Shown here: in pieces, positions 1-6,065 of the stretch
How the letters are laid out: each line of letters opens with the position of its first letter
How positions within the stretch are numbered: the first letter of the stretch is position 1
From: Pseudomonadota bacterium
Lineage (GTDB): Bacteria > Desulfobacterota > BSN033 > WVXP01 > G020346125
Direction of reading: 5' to 3'
DNA: 6,065 nucleotides
Assembly: GCA_030608745.1 (NCBI GenBank)
Contig: JAUWDQ010000158.1
Coordinates: 1 to 6,065, forward strand
Notes under the pieces: model-generated
What the model was told of the DNA's origin: nothing
The model's database searches: none
What the model saw: the letters and a program-made list of their open reading frames with translations, nothing else
Made by a program: the position numbers and the translations under genes

Positions 1-1361
1 GTGAATTCTTTGCCCAGCTCGAGGGTTACCCCGAGCCCCCTCACTCTTCTTTCGAGGTAATCCAGAAAATCGTTCAGAACGGCTTTCTTTGGAGGAAGAG
101 CGGCGAGTCTCATCCTGCCGCCCAGGTTATGATCCCTCTCAAAGAGCGTCACTTGGTGGCCTCTCAGCGCTGTTATTTCGGCCGCCTTGAGGCCTCCAGG
201 GCCCCCGCCAACAATCCAAACCCTCTTGGGTCGATCGGTTTTCGAGAACCTAAATCGATCTTCGTTACCCGTCTCCGGGTTGACAGCACATCGAACCGCC
301 TCTTTTCTCAGGGTCTGAATGCATCGATTACACGAGATGCAGAGATTGATATCCTCCAGCCGGCCATCTTGCGCCTTTTTCGGCATGTGGGGGTCCGCGA
401 TCAACGCACGGCCCATGGAAACGAGATCAGCCTTCCCATCTCGAAGAACCTGGTCAGCCATGGCGGGATTTCTGATCCTCCCGACCGTAATAACGGGGAT
501 GTTCACCACCGACTTGATGGCCTCGGCTAGGTGGACGAAGATACCTTCTTCCACATAGTAGGGCGGGTGGTTCAGGTAACCCGAGGCGGCGTTACAAGCC
601 GACACGTGGAGGACATTGGCCCCTCCCTTTTCCAGGATTTGAGCAACCTGTTTGGTTTCCTCAATTTTAAGACCTCCGTCCACGTACTCGTCGCCGCTCA
701 ACCTGCAGCTGATGGGAAAATCCGGACCCACTCGTTCGCGCACTGACTTCAAAACCTCCAGGGCAAGCGTGGCCCGTGCCTGGATACCGCCCCCATATTG
801 GTCCCCTCTCCGGTTGGAAAAAGGGGATAGAAAGGAGCAGAGGAGGTACCCGTGGGCCATATGGAGCTCAACGCCGTCGGCCCCGGCGTTCTTGACCCTC
901 TGGGCAGCTACTGTAAATGCCTCGATGATCTCCTCGATCTCACTCACGGAAAGTTCACGGGGAGTTTCGTCTCTGGTTGGACAGGGAATGGGGGAAGGTC
1001 CAACAATGGGAGATCCTGTGATTGCGGATGCGGTTTGCCTCCCCGCATGATTAATTTGTACGATGATTTTCCCCCCTACGCCGTGGACAGCCTCGATCAG
1101 CCCTTCGATTTTCGAGGCGTGTTCATCGGAGCTGATGAGCAGCATATTCGGGTGTGCTTTGCCTTGCTCGAGAATACCCGTATGTTCGACGGTGATATAT
1201 CCCACGCCTCCCCTTGCGCGTTCCACATAATAGGCTGTTTGTCGGTCTGTCGCAAAGCCTTCCAGCGTGGCGTACCTTGTTGCCATGGGGGGCATCACAA
1301 TACGGTTTTGTACCTCCAATGTCCCGATGGAGAAGGGACTAAAAAGTGTATCCAGACTCAC
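1..1361 (-). CDS. Old Yellow Enzyme-type NADH:flavin oxidoreductase (2,4-dienoyl-CoA reductase/enoate reductase class), partial
   Basis: Only the first 453 residues are present; the C-terminal part lies beyond the left edge. Full-length relatives such as FadH have about 640-680 residues. The N-terminal FMN barrel begins LFSPFSIGTLEVQNRIVMPP and carries His105 (NHAGR), Tyr172 in the HGYL motif that matches the proton-donor Tyr of FadH, the FLSPFFNRR segment (177-185), and a phosphate-binding region near residues 293-320 (VGRIRNP, MGRAL). Next come four cysteines, C341, C344, C347 and C358 (CX2CX2CX10C), the expected [4Fe-4S] ligands. A Rossmann motif, VGGGPGG (384-390), opens the FAD/NAD(P) domain. 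The family reduces activated C=C bonds using NAD(P)H through FAD, Fe-S and FMN. The GTG start at 1361 is chosen because AAAGGAG lies about 9 nt upstream (1377-1371) and the barrel begins at once; the ATG at 1368 is out of frame. The gene is divergent from the aldolase-aminotransferase-dehydrogenase genes. The family is clear, but the substrate (dienoyl-CoA, enoate or other) is unknown. Confidence 0.93.
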   Translation of the reverse strand, partial: MSLDTLFSPFSIGTLEVQNRIVMPPMATRYATLEGFATDRQTAYYVERARGGVGYITVEHTGILEQGKAHPNMLLISSDEHASKIEGLIEAVHGVGGKIIVQINHAGRQTASAITGSPIVGPSPIPCPTRDETPRELSVSEIEEIIEAFTVAAQRVKNAGADGVELHMAHGYLLCSFLSPFSNRRGDQYGGGIQARATLALEVLKSVRERVGPDFPISCRLSGDEYVDGGLKIEETKQVAQILEKGGANVLHVSACNAASGYLNHPPYYVEEGIFVHLAEAIKSVVNIPVITVGRIRNPAMADQVLRDGKADLVSMGRALIADPHMPKKAQDGRLEDINLCISCNRCIQTLRKEAVRCAVNPETGNEDRFRFSKTDRPKRVWIVGGGPGGLKAAEITALRGHQVTLFERDHNLGGRMRLAALPPKKAVLNDFLDYLERRVRGLGVTLELGKEF

Positions 1362-1419
1362 GGCACATCTCTCCTTTCTAGAACCCTCTTACCTCTCATG
1401 TTTGGGAATAATAGGTGTA

Positions 1420-1438
1420 TGGTCAGGTGATTTGACCA
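1420..1438. promoter_or_regulatory. Operator-like inverted repeat TGGTCA-N7-TGACCA
   Basis: A perfect 6-bp inverted repeat with a 7-bp spacer: TGGTCA at 1420-1425 and TGACCA at 1433-1438. It sits just downstream of the candidate -10 of the ene-reductase gene, over the expected start site, where a bound dimer would block initiation. Half-sites of the TGGTC/GACCA kind are known for GntR-family regulators of the FadR group, although the FadR spacing is shorter. No regulator gene lies in this window, and I saw no second copy near the plus-strand promoter. Confidence 0.45.
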
Positions 1439-1439
1439 A

Positions 1440-1468
1440 CCAATAACACCTTCTCTTTATTTTGTCAA
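1440..1468 (-). promoter_or_regulatory. Candidate sigma70-type promoter for the ene-reductase gene
   Basis: On the minus strand a perfect TTGACA (1468-1463) is followed after 17 bp by TATTGG (1445-1440), a weak -10 with 3 of 6 consensus bases. Transcription would begin near 1433, about 70 nt before the GTG start. The DNA upstream of the -35 (about 1480-1570) is AT-rich, which could act as an UP element. The perfect -35 and the correct spacing support the call; the poor -10 suggests a promoter that needs an activator, or a chance match. Confidence 0.42.
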
Positions 1469-1744
1469 CTATTCCGTCGATTTAATCAAATGAAACTTCG
1501 AATTGTTGTGAGGAATACATTTTTAATCCATTGATTTTATTAAATATATGTATTTCCAAACAAAATAAAGTTTATAGGAGACGCCTTGGTCTGCGAAACG
1601 TTTTCCATGAGCCAAAGGAGAATAGTCCATTCGACCTCGAATTGCCCATATTATCCTGGTGCTCAGGGTCTTTTTCACGACATGACGCGAACCGGCCTTC
1701 CTTCAGGTCCATAATTACCCCTTCACGGTTCTCATTGATAATAT
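1469..1744. other. Divergent intergenic region with no supported gene
   Basis: Positions 1469-1570 are strongly AT-rich and fit promoter-upstream DNA. Positions 1571-1744 have a higher GC content resembling coding DNA, but no frame gives a recognisable protein. A 46-codon minus-strand reading frame (1712-1572) has AAGGGG 5 nt before its ATG, but the peptide is basic, of low complexity, and unlike any family I know. The stretch may be a worn gene remnant or regulatory DNA between the divergent promoters. Confidence 0.5.
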
Positions 1745-1772
1745 TTGACAAATTCACGAAGAAGGTTATAAG
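1745..1772 (+). promoter_or_regulatory. Strong sigma70-type promoter for the aldolase-aminotransferase-dehydrogenase genes
   Basis: A perfect TTGACA (1745-1750) and TATAAG (1767-1772, 5 of 6 consensus bases) are separated by 16 bp. Transcription would start near 1779, giving a leader of about 115 nt before the ATG at 1894. It is the best promoter match in the window and faces the three plus-strand genes. Confidence 0.65.
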
Positions 1773-1815
1773 ATCGGTCCAAAATGAGATTAAAAGTTGA
1801 GTAGCATGAGGATTA

Positions 1816-1862
1816 CTGTGGCTTCTGAATTATTGTCGTCCAGGCCTAAGGGAAAGCCACAG
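1816..1862 (+). promoter_or_regulatory. Leader hairpin (9-bp inverted repeat)
   Basis: CTGTGGCTT (1816-1824) and AAGCCACAG (1854-1862) are perfect reverse complements enclosing a 29-nt loop that contains the small palindrome AGGCCT (1842-1847). The structure would form in the leader RNA made from the promoter at 1745, ending about 20 nt before the ribosome binding site at 1882. No U tract follows, so it is not an intrinsic terminator. It could stabilise the mRNA, bind a protein, or, as DNA, serve as an operator. Confidence 0.4.
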
Positions 1863-1893
1863 CAGTTATCGGAAAACAATGAGGAGGTGCGAA

Positions 1894-2595
1894 ATGTCCG
1901 AATACCTTAGCAGGGAAGAGTTGGAAGAGCTGCGCCGTTGGCCTACATGCGCCACATCCAATGCCATTGAGCTGTTCGACATCCGGCCCCGCAACGAGGG
2001 ATTCATGCTCCCCGAGATCAAATGCGTCTTTCCCGAACTGGAGCCCATGATTGGCTATGCAGTCACCGGTGTCATAAGCGCCGATTCTCCGGAGGGCCGC
2101 CGGATTCAGCCGCCTGACTGGTGGGAGGAGGTCCTGAAGATACCGGAACCGAGAGTTGTGGTGCTCCACGACATAGACGACCCTGTCGTAGGTTCCTTCT
2201 GGGGCGAGGTGCAATGTAACATACACAAGGCCTTGGGGTGCGTCGGCACCGTCACCGACGGATCAGTGCGGGATCTGGATGAGGTGAGAGAAAGGGAGTT
2301 CCATTTCTTCTCGAGTTGTGTAAGCGTTTCCCACGCCTACGTACATCTGGTGGAGGTGGGCGTTCCGGTTAAGGTAGGTGGGCTGGTCGTAAAGCCAGGC
2401 GACCTTATCCAGGGCGACAAGCACGGTGTCATCTCCATTCCCCTGGAGATCGCGAGAGATGTGCCCAAGGCCGCCCAGCTCGTCGAGGACTGGGAAAGCA
2501 CTGTCATCAACTTCTGCAAGTCCGAAGAGTTCACCGTGAATGGGCTGAAGAAGCGCTACATGGCGCCACGCCCCACTTGGCCTCCCCGCCAATAG
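1894..2595 (+). CDS. RraA/HMG-aldolase-family protein (2-oxo acid aldolase or decarboxylase)
   Basis: A 233-residue protein of the RraA-like fold. Characterised enzymes in this family are class II, metal-dependent aldolases that split 4-hydroxy-4-methyl-2-oxoglutarate or 4-carboxy-4-hydroxy-2-oxoadipate into pyruvate and a second 2-oxo acid, and many also decarboxylate oxaloacetate; RraA itself binds RNase E. Visible motifs are FWGEV (102-106), the glycine-rich GCVGTVTDG (115-123), Arg126-Asp127 (substrate and metal residues of the aldolases), and GDxxxxDxxGVxxIP (169-183). The Arg-Asp pair argues for an enzyme rather than an RraA-type RNase inhibitor. The family often has about 160-240 residues, so the length is normal. 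The ATG at 1894 is preferred over the in-frame ATG at 1879 because AGGAGG (1882-1887) lies 6 nt before it. The gene is first after the promoter at 1745, and 196 bp separate it from the aminotransferase gene. Substrate unknown. Confidence 0.88.
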   Translation: MSEYLSREELEELRRWPTCATSNAIELFDIRPRNEGFMLPEIKCVFPELEPMIGYAVTGVISADSPEGRRIQPPDWWEEVLKIPEPRVVVLHDIDDPVVGSFWGEVQCNIHKALGCVGTVTDGSVRDLDEVREREFHFFSSCVSVSHAYVHLVEVGVPVKVGGLVVKPGDLIQGDKHGVISIPLEIARDVPKAAQLVEDWESTVINFCKSEEFTVNGLKKRYMAPRPTWPPRQ

Positions 2596-2791
2596 AGGCA
2601 TAGAGGCCTGTTCACTTGTCAATCTATCCGGTACGTGTCGGGCAGAAGGAGAAGTTCCTCCGTCGTGGCATGACGCCACCCAAAGGTAAATGGGGGGTGG
2701 ATAGTATGATCTCGGCAATAATGAAAAAAAGAACCATAAACAAAAGGTAAGAGGGTAAACGGTATACTCCCTTTCTGAAAGGAGAAAGCAG
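2596..2791 (+). promoter_or_regulatory. Intergenic leader before the aminotransferase gene, with a possible RBS-masking hairpin
   Basis: This gap has no recognisable gene and no intrinsic terminator. A short hairpin, GTGGC (2665-2669) against GCCAC (2675-2679), has only 5 bp and no U tract. Next to the start codon, CTCC (2767-2770) can pair with GGAG (2781-2784), the Shine-Dalgarno core; TTT (2772-2774) pairs with AAA (2778-2780) inside it, giving a 7-bp stem with one bulge that could cover the ribosome binding site. Confidence 0.35.
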
Positions 2792-4126
2792 ATGGCGACC
2801 ACGGGAAAGAGGATGGATTATACGTCTCATCTTATTTTACAAAGAACAGCGAGAGAACGGGTAAAAGAAGGCATTACCGTTATGACGAAAGGCGAAGGTG
2901 TTCGGGTTTTTGATCAGGATGGGAAGAGTTACCTTGATCTCGTTTCCGGGGTTACCCGGCCCGTCCATGTGGGCTATGGACGGAAAGAGATAGCTCAGGC
3001 GGTCTATGATCAGATCTGCCGGCTCCCTTATTTCACCCCCATGCAATTTTCCAATATCCCCGCGATGGAACTCGCCGAAGTTTTGGCGGAAATTACACCC
3101 GGGAGGATAAATAACTTCACTTTCGTATGCGACGGGTCAGAGGCGGTCGAGGCAGCGATCAAATTAGCCAAGCATTATCATCATTTTAAAGGGGACAAAA
3201 AGCGGTATAAGGTCATTTCCAGAAGAGGGGCCTACCATGGTGTCACCGGCGGGGCATTGAGCGTGCTGGGCACGGTGCTGCCCATGCGGCAGATAATGGA
3301 CCCCGTTGTGCCGGGAACGGTATTTGTGGAATCCCCTTACTGTTTCCGTTGTCCACTTCATCTGACCTATCCCGACTGTGACATAGCCTGTGCCAAAGAT
3401 ATAGAGCGTATCATTGAGTTTGAAGACCCCGGGCAAATTTCGGCCTTTATTGGGGAACCCATTCAGCAAGCCTTCGGAGCATTGGCACCCCCACAGGAAT
3501 ATTGGGACATTGTCCGTAGCATGTGCGATACATACGGGATTCTGCTTATCATCGATGAGGTTATCTGTGGATTTGGGAGAACTGGCAAGTGGTTCGGAGT
3601 TGAGCATTTCGATATTCAGCCTGATATCATCACCATGGCAAAGGGTATTTCAAGCGGTTATGTTCCCCTTGGAGGGGTCGGGTGTACCGATGAAGTGATA
3701 GAACCGGTAGAGATTTTTCTGCACATTCATACCTACGGAAATCATCCTGTTTCCTGTGCAGCGGCCCTGAAGAATATTGAAATCATAAAAAGGGAGAATT
3801 TAATTATAAACGCATACGAGATGGGGATCTATTTCTTGGAGGGTTTGAAAACCCTTGAATCTCATCCAACGGTGGGTGAAGCCAGAGGGAAGGGCCTATG
3901 GACGGCCCTTGATCTGACAACGGACAAGAAAAATAGGGCCCCTTTTCCCCTGGACCGGATAATGAGCATTATCAATCGGGCCAAAAAGAAGGGACTGATT
4001 ATTAAAACGATGGGACATGCCCTTGAGTTTGCCCCCCCTCTCATTATCCAGAAGGGAGAGATTGACGAAGCCGTAAAGATCATAGATGAATGTATTACTG
4101 AAGAAGAGAGGGATATGGGTCTGTAA
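2792..4126 (+). CDS. Class III (omega) PLP-dependent aminotransferase
   Basis: A 444-residue fold-type I aminotransferase, a usual length for class III. Such enzymes move an amino group from omega-amino acids, amines or diamines to pyruvate or 2-oxoglutarate in the cytoplasm. Visible landmarks are DGSEAVE (114-120) in the PLP phosphate loop, Tyr148-His149 (YHG) stacking on the cofactor, Asp255 (IIDEV) at the pyridine nitrogen, Lys284 (MAKGIS) as the Schiff-base lysine, and Thr314 near the cofactor phosphate. All catalytic residues are present, so the enzyme should be active. Residues 184-200 contain a four-cysteine cluster (CX2CX8CX3C), which is not part of the catalytic machinery. GGAG (2781-2784) lies 7 nt before the ATG. 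By eye the gene is richer in ATT and ATA codons than its neighbours, which may mean a separate origin. The iron alcohol dehydrogenase gene 93 bp downstream would suit reduction of the aldehyde product. Taurine-, GABA- or diamine-type specificity cannot be told from the sequence. Confidence 0.93.
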   Translation: MATTGKRMDYTSHLILQRTARERVKEGITVMTKGEGVRVFDQDGKSYLDLVSGVTRPVHVGYGRKEIAQAVYDQICRLPYFTPMQFSNIPAMELAEVLAEITPGRINNFTFVCDGSEAVEAAIKLAKHYHHFKGDKKRYKVISRRGAYHGVTGGALSVLGTVLPMRQIMDPVVPGTVFVESPYCFRCPLHLTYPDCDIACAKDIERIIEFEDPGQISAFIGEPIQQAFGALAPPQEYWDIVRSMCDTYGILLIIDEVICGFGRTGKWFGVEHFDIQPDIITMAKGISSGYVPLGGVGCTDEVIEPVEIFLHIHTYGNHPVSCAAALKNIEIIKRENLIINAYEMGIYFLEGLKTLESHPTVGEARGKGLWTALDLTTDKKNRAPFPLDRIMSIINRAKKKGLIIKTMGHALEFAPPLIIQKGEIDEAVKIIDECITEEERDMGL

Positions 4127-4219
4127 TCAGGGGGGAGGGAAGAAATCGAGTTTCAGCCCCCATGGAAAAGGAAAAGCCTATACTGAGCGGGCAAAGGGGC
4201 CCAGGAAAGGGGAGATATT

Positions 4220-5443
4220 ATGGCACGAATACAGTTGGATTTTGAGATTCCCACGCATCTCAGACGTGAATTCGTCTTCCAGAGTACTGGTATGCATCCG
4301 CCTAACGGCATTATCTTCGGCTTTAACACGGCTAAGAAAGTCGGGGAGCAGGCCAAGAAGCTCGGAGGAAGACAAGCCATCCTGGTCACAGATGAGGTTA
4401 TGGCACAGTTGGGTATCGTTGAGCTAGTCAAGGGGGCGATGGAAAAGGAGGGGTTGAAGGTAGAGGTCTTCGCAAAGGTGGATCCTGAACCGCATATCGA
4501 GACTGCCGATGCGCTCTACGAAATGGTGTGCCAGAAAAAGTCTGACCTCGTTGTTGGCCTGGGCGGAGGCAGCTCAATGGACATGGCCAAACTGACCTCC
4601 ATCGTGGCCACCAATGAACAGAAGCCCTTTGAAATAATGGAGAAGCAAGTGGTCAACAAACCAGCTTTGAAAAAAATCCTTATCCCCACCACAGCGGGGA
4701 CGGGAAGTGAGGTCTCCAAATACCTTGTGGTTTCAAAGGGCAATGACAAATACTTCATCGGCACACCATACGCCTACGCCGAGATCGCTATCATCGACCC
4801 GGGACTCACGGTGTCCATGCCACCAAATGTAACTGCCTCCACAGGCATCGATGCCCTTTCCCATGCCATTGATAGCCTGATGAACAAGCTTGCTAACCCT
4901 TTCTATGATTCCTTGGCCTTTGCCGGCGTCGAACTCATCGCCAAGTACCTTCGCCGGGCTACGTTCGATGGGCAAGACATAGAGGCCCGCTACTACATGG
5001 CCATGGCCGCGACCATTTCGATGATGTCCATGAACGGCACCGGAGCGCTGTATTCCCACAGTATCTCTTACGTGCTGTCCATGTTCCAACCCTTGGCGCA
5101 TGGGATCGGCTGCGGCGTGGGACTACCTTACACCATGGCGTTTAATCTTCCGATGGTCGAGGAAAAACAGGCGCTCATCGCTCGGGCCATGGGTGAACGA
5201 ATAGAATCCCTATCCGCGCGGACGGCTGCGCAGCTAGCCGCGGAGCTGGTCTACGATCTCATGGCAGACGTTAAGATGCCACTGAGCCTGAAGGAGATGG
5301 GGTTCAAGCACGAAGATCTCCCCAAGATGGCGGAGGTTTGCATCACCCGCTACCCGCGGGGTAACAACCCTCGACCCATGTCCAAGGAACAATGTTTGGC
5401 CCTCTTCGAGTCCATGTGGGAAGGGATGATCGTCTCCATCTGA
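4220..5443 (+). CDS. Iron-containing (group III) alcohol dehydrogenase
   Basis: A 407-residue protein of the Fe-ADH family, slightly longer than the usual 380-390 because of an N-terminal stretch of about 20 residues. The family interconverts aldehydes or ketones and alcohols with NAD(P)H; in fermenting anaerobes it often reduces aldehydes. The nucleotide-binding domain shows GGGSSMD (115-121) and TTAGTGSE (157-164). Asp58 in VTDE matches the position linked with NAD preference in FucO. The metal ligands of FucO (D196, H200, H263, H277) align with Asp211, His215, His280 and His294; the 4- and 14-residue spacings are kept. The additional conserved His of FucO (H267) is replaced by Tyr284 (HSISY). 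GGAG (4211-4214) precedes the ATG by 5 nt. It is the last of the three co-directional genes. Likely partners are 4-hydroxybutyrate-, sulfoacetaldehyde- or lactaldehyde-type substrates, but none is proven. No clear terminator follows the gene. Confidence 0.93.
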   Translation: MARIQLDFEIPTHLRREFVFQSTGMHPPNGIIFGFNTAKKVGEQAKKLGGRQAILVTDEVMAQLGIVELVKGAMEKEGLKVEVFAKVDPEPHIETADALYEMVCQKKSDLVVGLGGGSSMDMAKLTSIVATNEQKPFEIMEKQVVNKPALKKILIPTTAGTGSEVSKYLVVSKGNDKYFIGTPYAYAEIAIIDPGLTVSMPPNVTASTGIDALSHAIDSLMNKLANPFYDSLAFAGVELIAKYLRRATFDGQDIEARYYMAMAATISMMSMNGTGALYSHSISYVLSMFQPLAHGIGCGVGLPYTMAFNLPMVEEKQALIARAMGERIESLSARTAAQLAAELVYDLMADVKMPLSLKEMGFKHEDLPKMAEVCITRYPRGNNPRPMSKEQCLALFESMWEGMIVSI

Positions 5444-5509
5444 GAGTGTCTTTAGAATCACTGTGCATAGCCGGTTTTATTACGTATAGGAATGCAAGTA
5501 AAGAGATAT

Positions 5510-5938
5510 CTAATGGAGTGATAGGTCATACATGTAGATGTCGGCATTTCCGTTGCGGTGATCTTCCCAGACGATCCTGTCCCCTGAGATCGCCGGATAA
5601 CGTTGGCTGTTGAGGCCACTCGTTATCTGTGTTTCAGTGCCGGTGGATAGGTCATACACGTATATGTCCCAGTTCCCGTTGCGGACATCGGCCCAGACGA
5701 TCCGGTTCCCCGATATTGCTGGATAACTTTGGCTGTTGAGGCCGGCAGGTATCTGGTTTTTTTTACCGGTGCTCAGGTCATACATGTACATGTCCCAGAT
5801 CCCGTCGCGGACATCCATCCAGACAATCCTGTCTCCTGAAATGGCTGGATAATGTTGGCCGTTGAGGTCGGTACATATGGGTTTTTCGACCACAGCGTTT
5901 GTGGCCAGCCCTGCTACAATTGATAGGAGCGAATTATC
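5510..5938 (-). pseudogene. Truncated secreted TolB/PD40-type beta-propeller protein
   Basis: The open frame runs from just after a TAA stop (5941-5939) to a TAG (5512-5510). It encodes a hydrophobic stretch, SLLSIVAGLATNA, resembling the core and cleavage site of a signal peptide, then three copies of a 42-residue unit built on YPAISGDRIVWxDxRNGNxDIYxYDLSTG. Such repeats form blades of TolB-like propellers in surface or secreted proteins; a complete propeller needs about six or seven. The fragment has no ATG before the hydrophobic segment and no Shine-Dalgarno site: the only usual start, GTG at 5893, falls after the signal-like region. At the other end the last unit reads YDLSLH and stops, where its sister units read YDLSTG. 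Loss of both ends suggests a decayed gene. A short, functional repeat protein with an unusual start codon is less likely. It is convergent with the dehydrogenase gene, 66 bp away. Confidence 0.68.
5524..5893 (-). repeat. Three tandem 126-bp repeats encoding propeller units
   Basis: On the plus strand the motif GGTCATACA recurs at 5524, 5650 and 5776, exactly 126 bp (42 codons) apart. The units share long stretches such as TCCCAG, CCGTTGCGG and GGATAA, but they differ at many third positions, so the duplications are not recent. The third unit ends near 5893, where the signal-peptide-like region begins. Confidence 0.85.
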
Positions 5939-5951
5939 TTATGATAAACGC

Positions 5952-5980
5952 AAAATAGCAACAAGTCTACACTATGTCAA
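5952..5980 (-). promoter_or_regulatory. Candidate sigma70-type promoter for the propeller remnant
   Basis: On the minus strand TTGACA (5980-5975) and TATTTT (5957-5952, 4 of 6 consensus bases) are 17 bp apart. Transcription would begin near 5945, immediately before the remnant frame, leaving little room for a ribosome binding site. The promoter may be intact while the start region of its gene has been lost. Confidence 0.42.
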
Positions 5981-6065
5981 GTTCACACGTACGATCAAAA
6001 CGGCTCTTTGATTGTGAAGCAGAGGTTAACCGTTGACTAAAGGCTGACCAATACGATGCCAGTAG

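Noticed and set aside
129..1430. Several plus-strand open frames of 70-190 codons
   Set aside because: They are antisense to the ene-reductase, whose frame carries clear FMN, Fe-S and FAD motifs. The plus-strand translations resemble no family.
1572..1712. 46-codon minus-strand ORF with a plausible Shine-Dalgarno site
   Set aside because: The peptide is unrecognisable and lies in a region that may be regulatory. One AAGGGG match is not enough to call a gene.
1879..1893. ATG at 1879 as start of the RraA-family gene
   Set aside because: It overlaps the AGGAGG that serves the ATG at 1894, and it has no ribosome binding site of its own.
2665..2679. GTGGC/GCCAC hairpin after the RraA-family gene as a terminator
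   Set aside because: The stem has 5 bp and is followed by CCAAAGG rather than a run of T.
2706..2750. 14-codon frame MISAIMKKRTINKR preceded by GGGGGGTGG
   Set aside because: Too short, and no family or conservation can be seen. It could be a leader peptide, but nothing supports that.
4130..4161. G-run and C-run pairing between the aminotransferase and dehydrogenase genes
   Set aside because: The 5-bp pairing spans a 21-nt loop and has no U tract, so it is neither a convincing terminator nor a clear regulatory structure.
4221..4239. Sigma54-like TGGCACG at the start of the dehydrogenase gene
   Set aside because: The required GC element at the correct distance is missing (GT instead), and the match lies within the first codons.
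5234..5461. Minus-strand ORF overlapping the dehydrogenase C-terminus
   Set aside because: It is antisense to a well-supported dehydrogenase gene and shows no family features.

Overview
The window looks like bacterial chromosomal DNA of intermediate GC, probably from an anaerobe. Three things suggest this: good Shine-Dalgarno sites before all four main genes, a catabolic cluster built from oxygen-sensitive enzyme families (an Fe-S/flavin ene-reductase and a group III iron alcohol dehydrogenase), and a TolB/PD40-type surface-protein fragment. A Desulfobacterota-like anaerobe would fit, but there is no rRNA or other phylogenetic marker, so this is a guess.

Layout. Positions 1-1361 (minus strand) hold the first 453 codons of a large Old Yellow Enzyme-type reductase of the 2,4-dienoyl-CoA reductase/enoate reductase class. 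It runs off the left edge. A 532-bp divergent intergenic region (1362-1893) follows. It contains a minus-strand promoter with a perfect inverted repeat over its expected start site, an AT-rich block, an uninterpreted stretch, a strong plus-strand promoter, and a leader hairpin. Three plus-strand genes come next: an RraA/HMG-aldolase-family protein (1894-2595), a class III PLP aminotransferase (2792-4126) and an iron-containing alcohol dehydrogenase (4220-5443). The gaps are 196 and 93 bp, with no convincing terminator inside, so they may form one transcript. The right end (5510-5938, minus strand) carries a truncated secreted beta-propeller-type gene with three 126-bp repeats. It has no proper start codon and its last repeat is cut short. 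I see no gene in 5939-6065.

How the genes may work together (inference). The aminotransferase could convert an amine or omega-amino acid to an aldehyde, which the iron alcohol dehydrogenase would reduce to an alcohol while reoxidising NADH. The RraA-family enzyme cleaves or decarboxylates 2-oxo acids in its characterised relatives and so could supply pyruvate, a common amino acceptor. The divergent ene-reductase could act on an unsaturated acid or acyl-CoA in the same route. Aminotransferase plus iron alcohol dehydrogenase resembles taurine-to-isethionate and GABA-to-4-hydroxybutyrate modules, but nothing in the sequence fixes the substrate. The most interesting points are this possible pathway, the four-cysteine insert in the aminotransferase, the operator-like palindrome, and the decayed propeller gene.
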